Source: JBFHNV01 sp965365655
GTDB taxonomy: Bacteria > Pseudomonadota > Gammaproteobacteria > HK1
Assembly: GCA_965365655.1 (NCBI GenBank)
Contig: CBDUCN010000128.1
Span: 1-13,119 of the forward strand
Length of the DNA: 13,119 nucleotides
Reading direction: 5' to 3'
The notes under the pieces were generated by a model. The model did not search any database, was not told where the DNA came from, and saw nothing but the letters and a program-made list of their open reading frames with translations. How positions within the stretch are numbered: the first letter of the stretch is position 1; the number at the start of each line of letters is the position of its first letter. Positions 11,879 through 13,119 of this stretch are shown in pieces. Position numbers and translations under genes: made by a program.

Positions 11879-13119
11879 ATGGTGCACCCGGGCGGCAATG
11901 CACGGTCCGAGCGTCGCGGGGGCTCGCAGCGCCCGCGCGCGGCCGCATGCGAGGACGACGCGGAGCTGTTCGAGCTCGCGCCGGTCGCCTACCTGGTCAC
12001 CGACCGCGAGCACCGCATCACGCGGGCCAACCGCGCGGCGGCGGCGTTGCTCGTCCACGCGGGCGAGAGCTGCGTCGGCAAGCCGCTGTCCGTCTTCCTG
12101 CCGCTCGCCGAGCGCCGGGTGTTCCGGCTGCGTCTGAGCCAGACGACGAGCGGCGATCGAATCACCGACTGGCCGCTGCAGCTGCAGCCGGCCGGCGGGG
12201 CGCCGATGGTCGTCGCGGCAACCGTCGGGCGGGTCGTGGACCAGCAGGGCCGCGTCGCCGGTCACCGCTGGATCCTTCGCGACCTGAGCGGCGAGCAGGA
12301 GATGCAGGCCGAGATCGGGCGCTTCGAGCAGATGATCGCGGTGAGCGGTGACCTCATCGCGTTCGTCGACCGCGACCTGGTGGTGCGCGCGGTGAACGAA
12401 GCGTACGCCGCGGTGCTGGGTGCAACGCCCGCGGACCTGATCGGCCGCCCGGTCGAGCAGGCGGTGGGCACGGACACCTTTCGCGAGTACCTGCGACCGA
12501 AGCTGGAGGCCGGCCTCGCCGGCGAGTCGCAGCGCACCGAGCGCTGGTACGTCAGCCCGTCGGGGAAGCGCCTCTTCCTGGACGTGCGCTACGCGCCGCA
12601 CCGCGGCGTGGACGGGACGATCACCGGCGTGATCATCGACGCCCGCGACCGCACGGAGCTGCGCCGCCTCGAGGAGGAGAGCGATCGCCGGCGCGCCGAT
12701 CTCGCGCACGTGGGCCGGCTGAGCACCCTCGGCGAGCTGGCCTCGGGTCTCGCGCACGAGCTGAACCAGCCGCTGTCGGCGATCGCCAGCTACTGTGCCG
12801 GTGCGCGGCGCCTGGTGGTGCGGGGCAACGCGTCGCCCGAGCTGCTGGTCAGCACCCTCGACTCCTGCGCCGCGCAGGCGCAGCGGGCCGGCGACATCAT
12901 CCGGCGCATGCGCACGCTCGTGCGCCGGGACCAGGGCACGCGCCTGCCGGTGGACCTGAACGCGATCGTCTGCGACGTGGTCACGCTGCTCGAGGGGGAG
13001 GGGCGGCGCAAGAACGTGCAGGTGACCATCGATGCCGCCGAGCGCCTTCCGGCGGTACGCGCGGATCGCGTGCAGATCGAGCAGGTGGTGCTGAACCTGG
13101 TGCTGAACGCGATGGAGGC
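11879..13119 (+). CDS. PAS-PAS sensor histidine kinase (partial, 3' end off window)
   Basis: 413 complete codons before the window ends; no stop is reached. The ATG at 11879 has GGAGGA at 11863-11868 (10-nt spacing). Reading order is a short basic N-terminus; a first PAS domain (about 26-136, ELFELAPVAYLVTDREHRI); a second PAS domain (about 149-260, GDLIAFVDRDLVVRAVNEAY, PAS_4-like); a short coiled linker (260-275); and a HisKA dimerisation domain with the phosphoacceptor H293 in GLAHELNQPLSAIASY, the FixL/DctB/NtrB-like HELNQP type. An ATPase domain follows and is cut at its N box (QIEQVVLNLVLNAME). There is no transmembrane segment or signal peptide, so it is probably a soluble cytosolic sensor. 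The ligand is not readable. A response-regulator gene is expected beyond the right edge. Its divergent position beside the catabolic operon makes it a candidate regulator of that operon (inference). Confidence 0.92.
   Translation, partial: MVHPGGNARSERRGGSQRPRAAACEDDAELFELAPVAYLVTDREHRITRANRAAAALLVHAGESCVGKPLSVFLPLAERRVFRLRLSQTTSGDRITDWPLQLQPAGGAPMVVAATVGRVVDQQGRVAGHRWILRDLSGEQEMQAEIGRFEQMIAVSGDLIAFVDRDLVVRAVNEAYAAVLGATPADLIGRPVEQAVGTDTFREYLRPKLEAGLAGESQRTERWYVSPSGKRLFLDVRYAPHRGVDGTITGVIIDARDRTELRRLEEESDRRRADLAHVGRLSTLGELASGLAHELNQPLSAIASYCAGARRLVVRGNASPELLVSTLDSCAAQAQRAGDIIRRMRTLVRRDQGTRLPVDLNAIVCDVVTLLEGEGRRKNVQVTIDAAERLPAVRADRVQIEQVVLNLVLNAME

Noticed and set aside
9925..12351. Plus-strand frame of 808 codons spanning the synthetase, the control region and the kinase start
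   Set aside because: It runs across a divergent intergenic region and out of frame with the kinase, whose PAS and HisKA motifs lie in another frame.
11765..12757. Minus-strand frame of 330 codons antisense to the kinase
   Set aside because: It has no motif, while the plus-strand frame gives PAS domains, an H box and an N box.
1..13119. Mobile element, CRISPR array, toxin-antitoxin or defence system
   Set aside because: No transposase, integrase, regularly spaced repeat or defence-type domain is visible on either strand; apart from two proteins of unknown function, the genes are ordinary metabolic and sensory families.

Overview
The window is strongly GC-rich and densely coding. Third codon positions are almost always G or C, starts mix ATG with GTG, and clear Shine-Dalgarno (SD) sequences (GGAGG-like) precede most genes that do not overlap an upstream gene. 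The family content points to a high-GC Proteobacterium, most likely a gammaproteobacterium. The clues are a small acidic protein resembling the DUF6763 family, a FixL/DctB-like histidine kinase, and a branched-chain-type 2-oxoacid dehydrogenase operon. This assignment is inference; no rRNA, tRNA or phylogenetic marker is present.

Layout. (1) 1-235: a short stretch with no supportable gene; it holds a stem-loop that may end the pyk transcript. (2) 236-2691, minus strand: a Gfo/Idh/MocA-family oxidoreductase followed 23 nt later by pyruvate kinase. (3) 2692-2929: intergenic between divergent genes, carrying a perfect 19-nt palindrome. (4) 2930-4020, plus strand: a cysteine-rich DUF1847-like protein, then a small acidic DUF6763-like protein. 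(5) 4021-4126: a convergent intergenic gap packed with inverted repeats. (6) 4127-11499, minus strand: a five-gene operon. In transcription order it encodes an AMP-forming acyl-CoA synthetase, a fused E1 alpha/beta 2-oxoacid dehydrogenase, its lipoyl E2 acyltransferase, a Leu/Val-type amino acid dehydrogenase and a class I/II aminotransferase. Every junction is a 4-nt stop/start overlap (GTGA, GTGA, ATGA, ATGA). (7) 11500-11878: a divergent control region with several inverted repeats, including an FNR/FixK-like TTGA-N6-TCAA site and a 14-bp stem-loop. (8) 11879 to the right edge, plus strand: a PAS-PAS sensor histidine kinase cut off by the window at its N box.

How the genes may work together. 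The large operon reads as an amino acid catabolism unit, most simply for branched-chain amino acids. The dehydrogenase and/or aminotransferase would make 2-oxo acids, and the E1/E2 complex would convert these to acyl-CoA. The synthetase would activate free (branched or short-chain) acids to the same CoA pool. E3 (dihydrolipoamide dehydrogenase) is not in the window and must come from elsewhere. The most unusual feature is that the E1 alpha and beta subunits, normally separate, are read here as one 726-residue chain joined by an Ala/Asp-rich linker of about 50 residues. I found no phage, CRISPR, transposase or defence locus.
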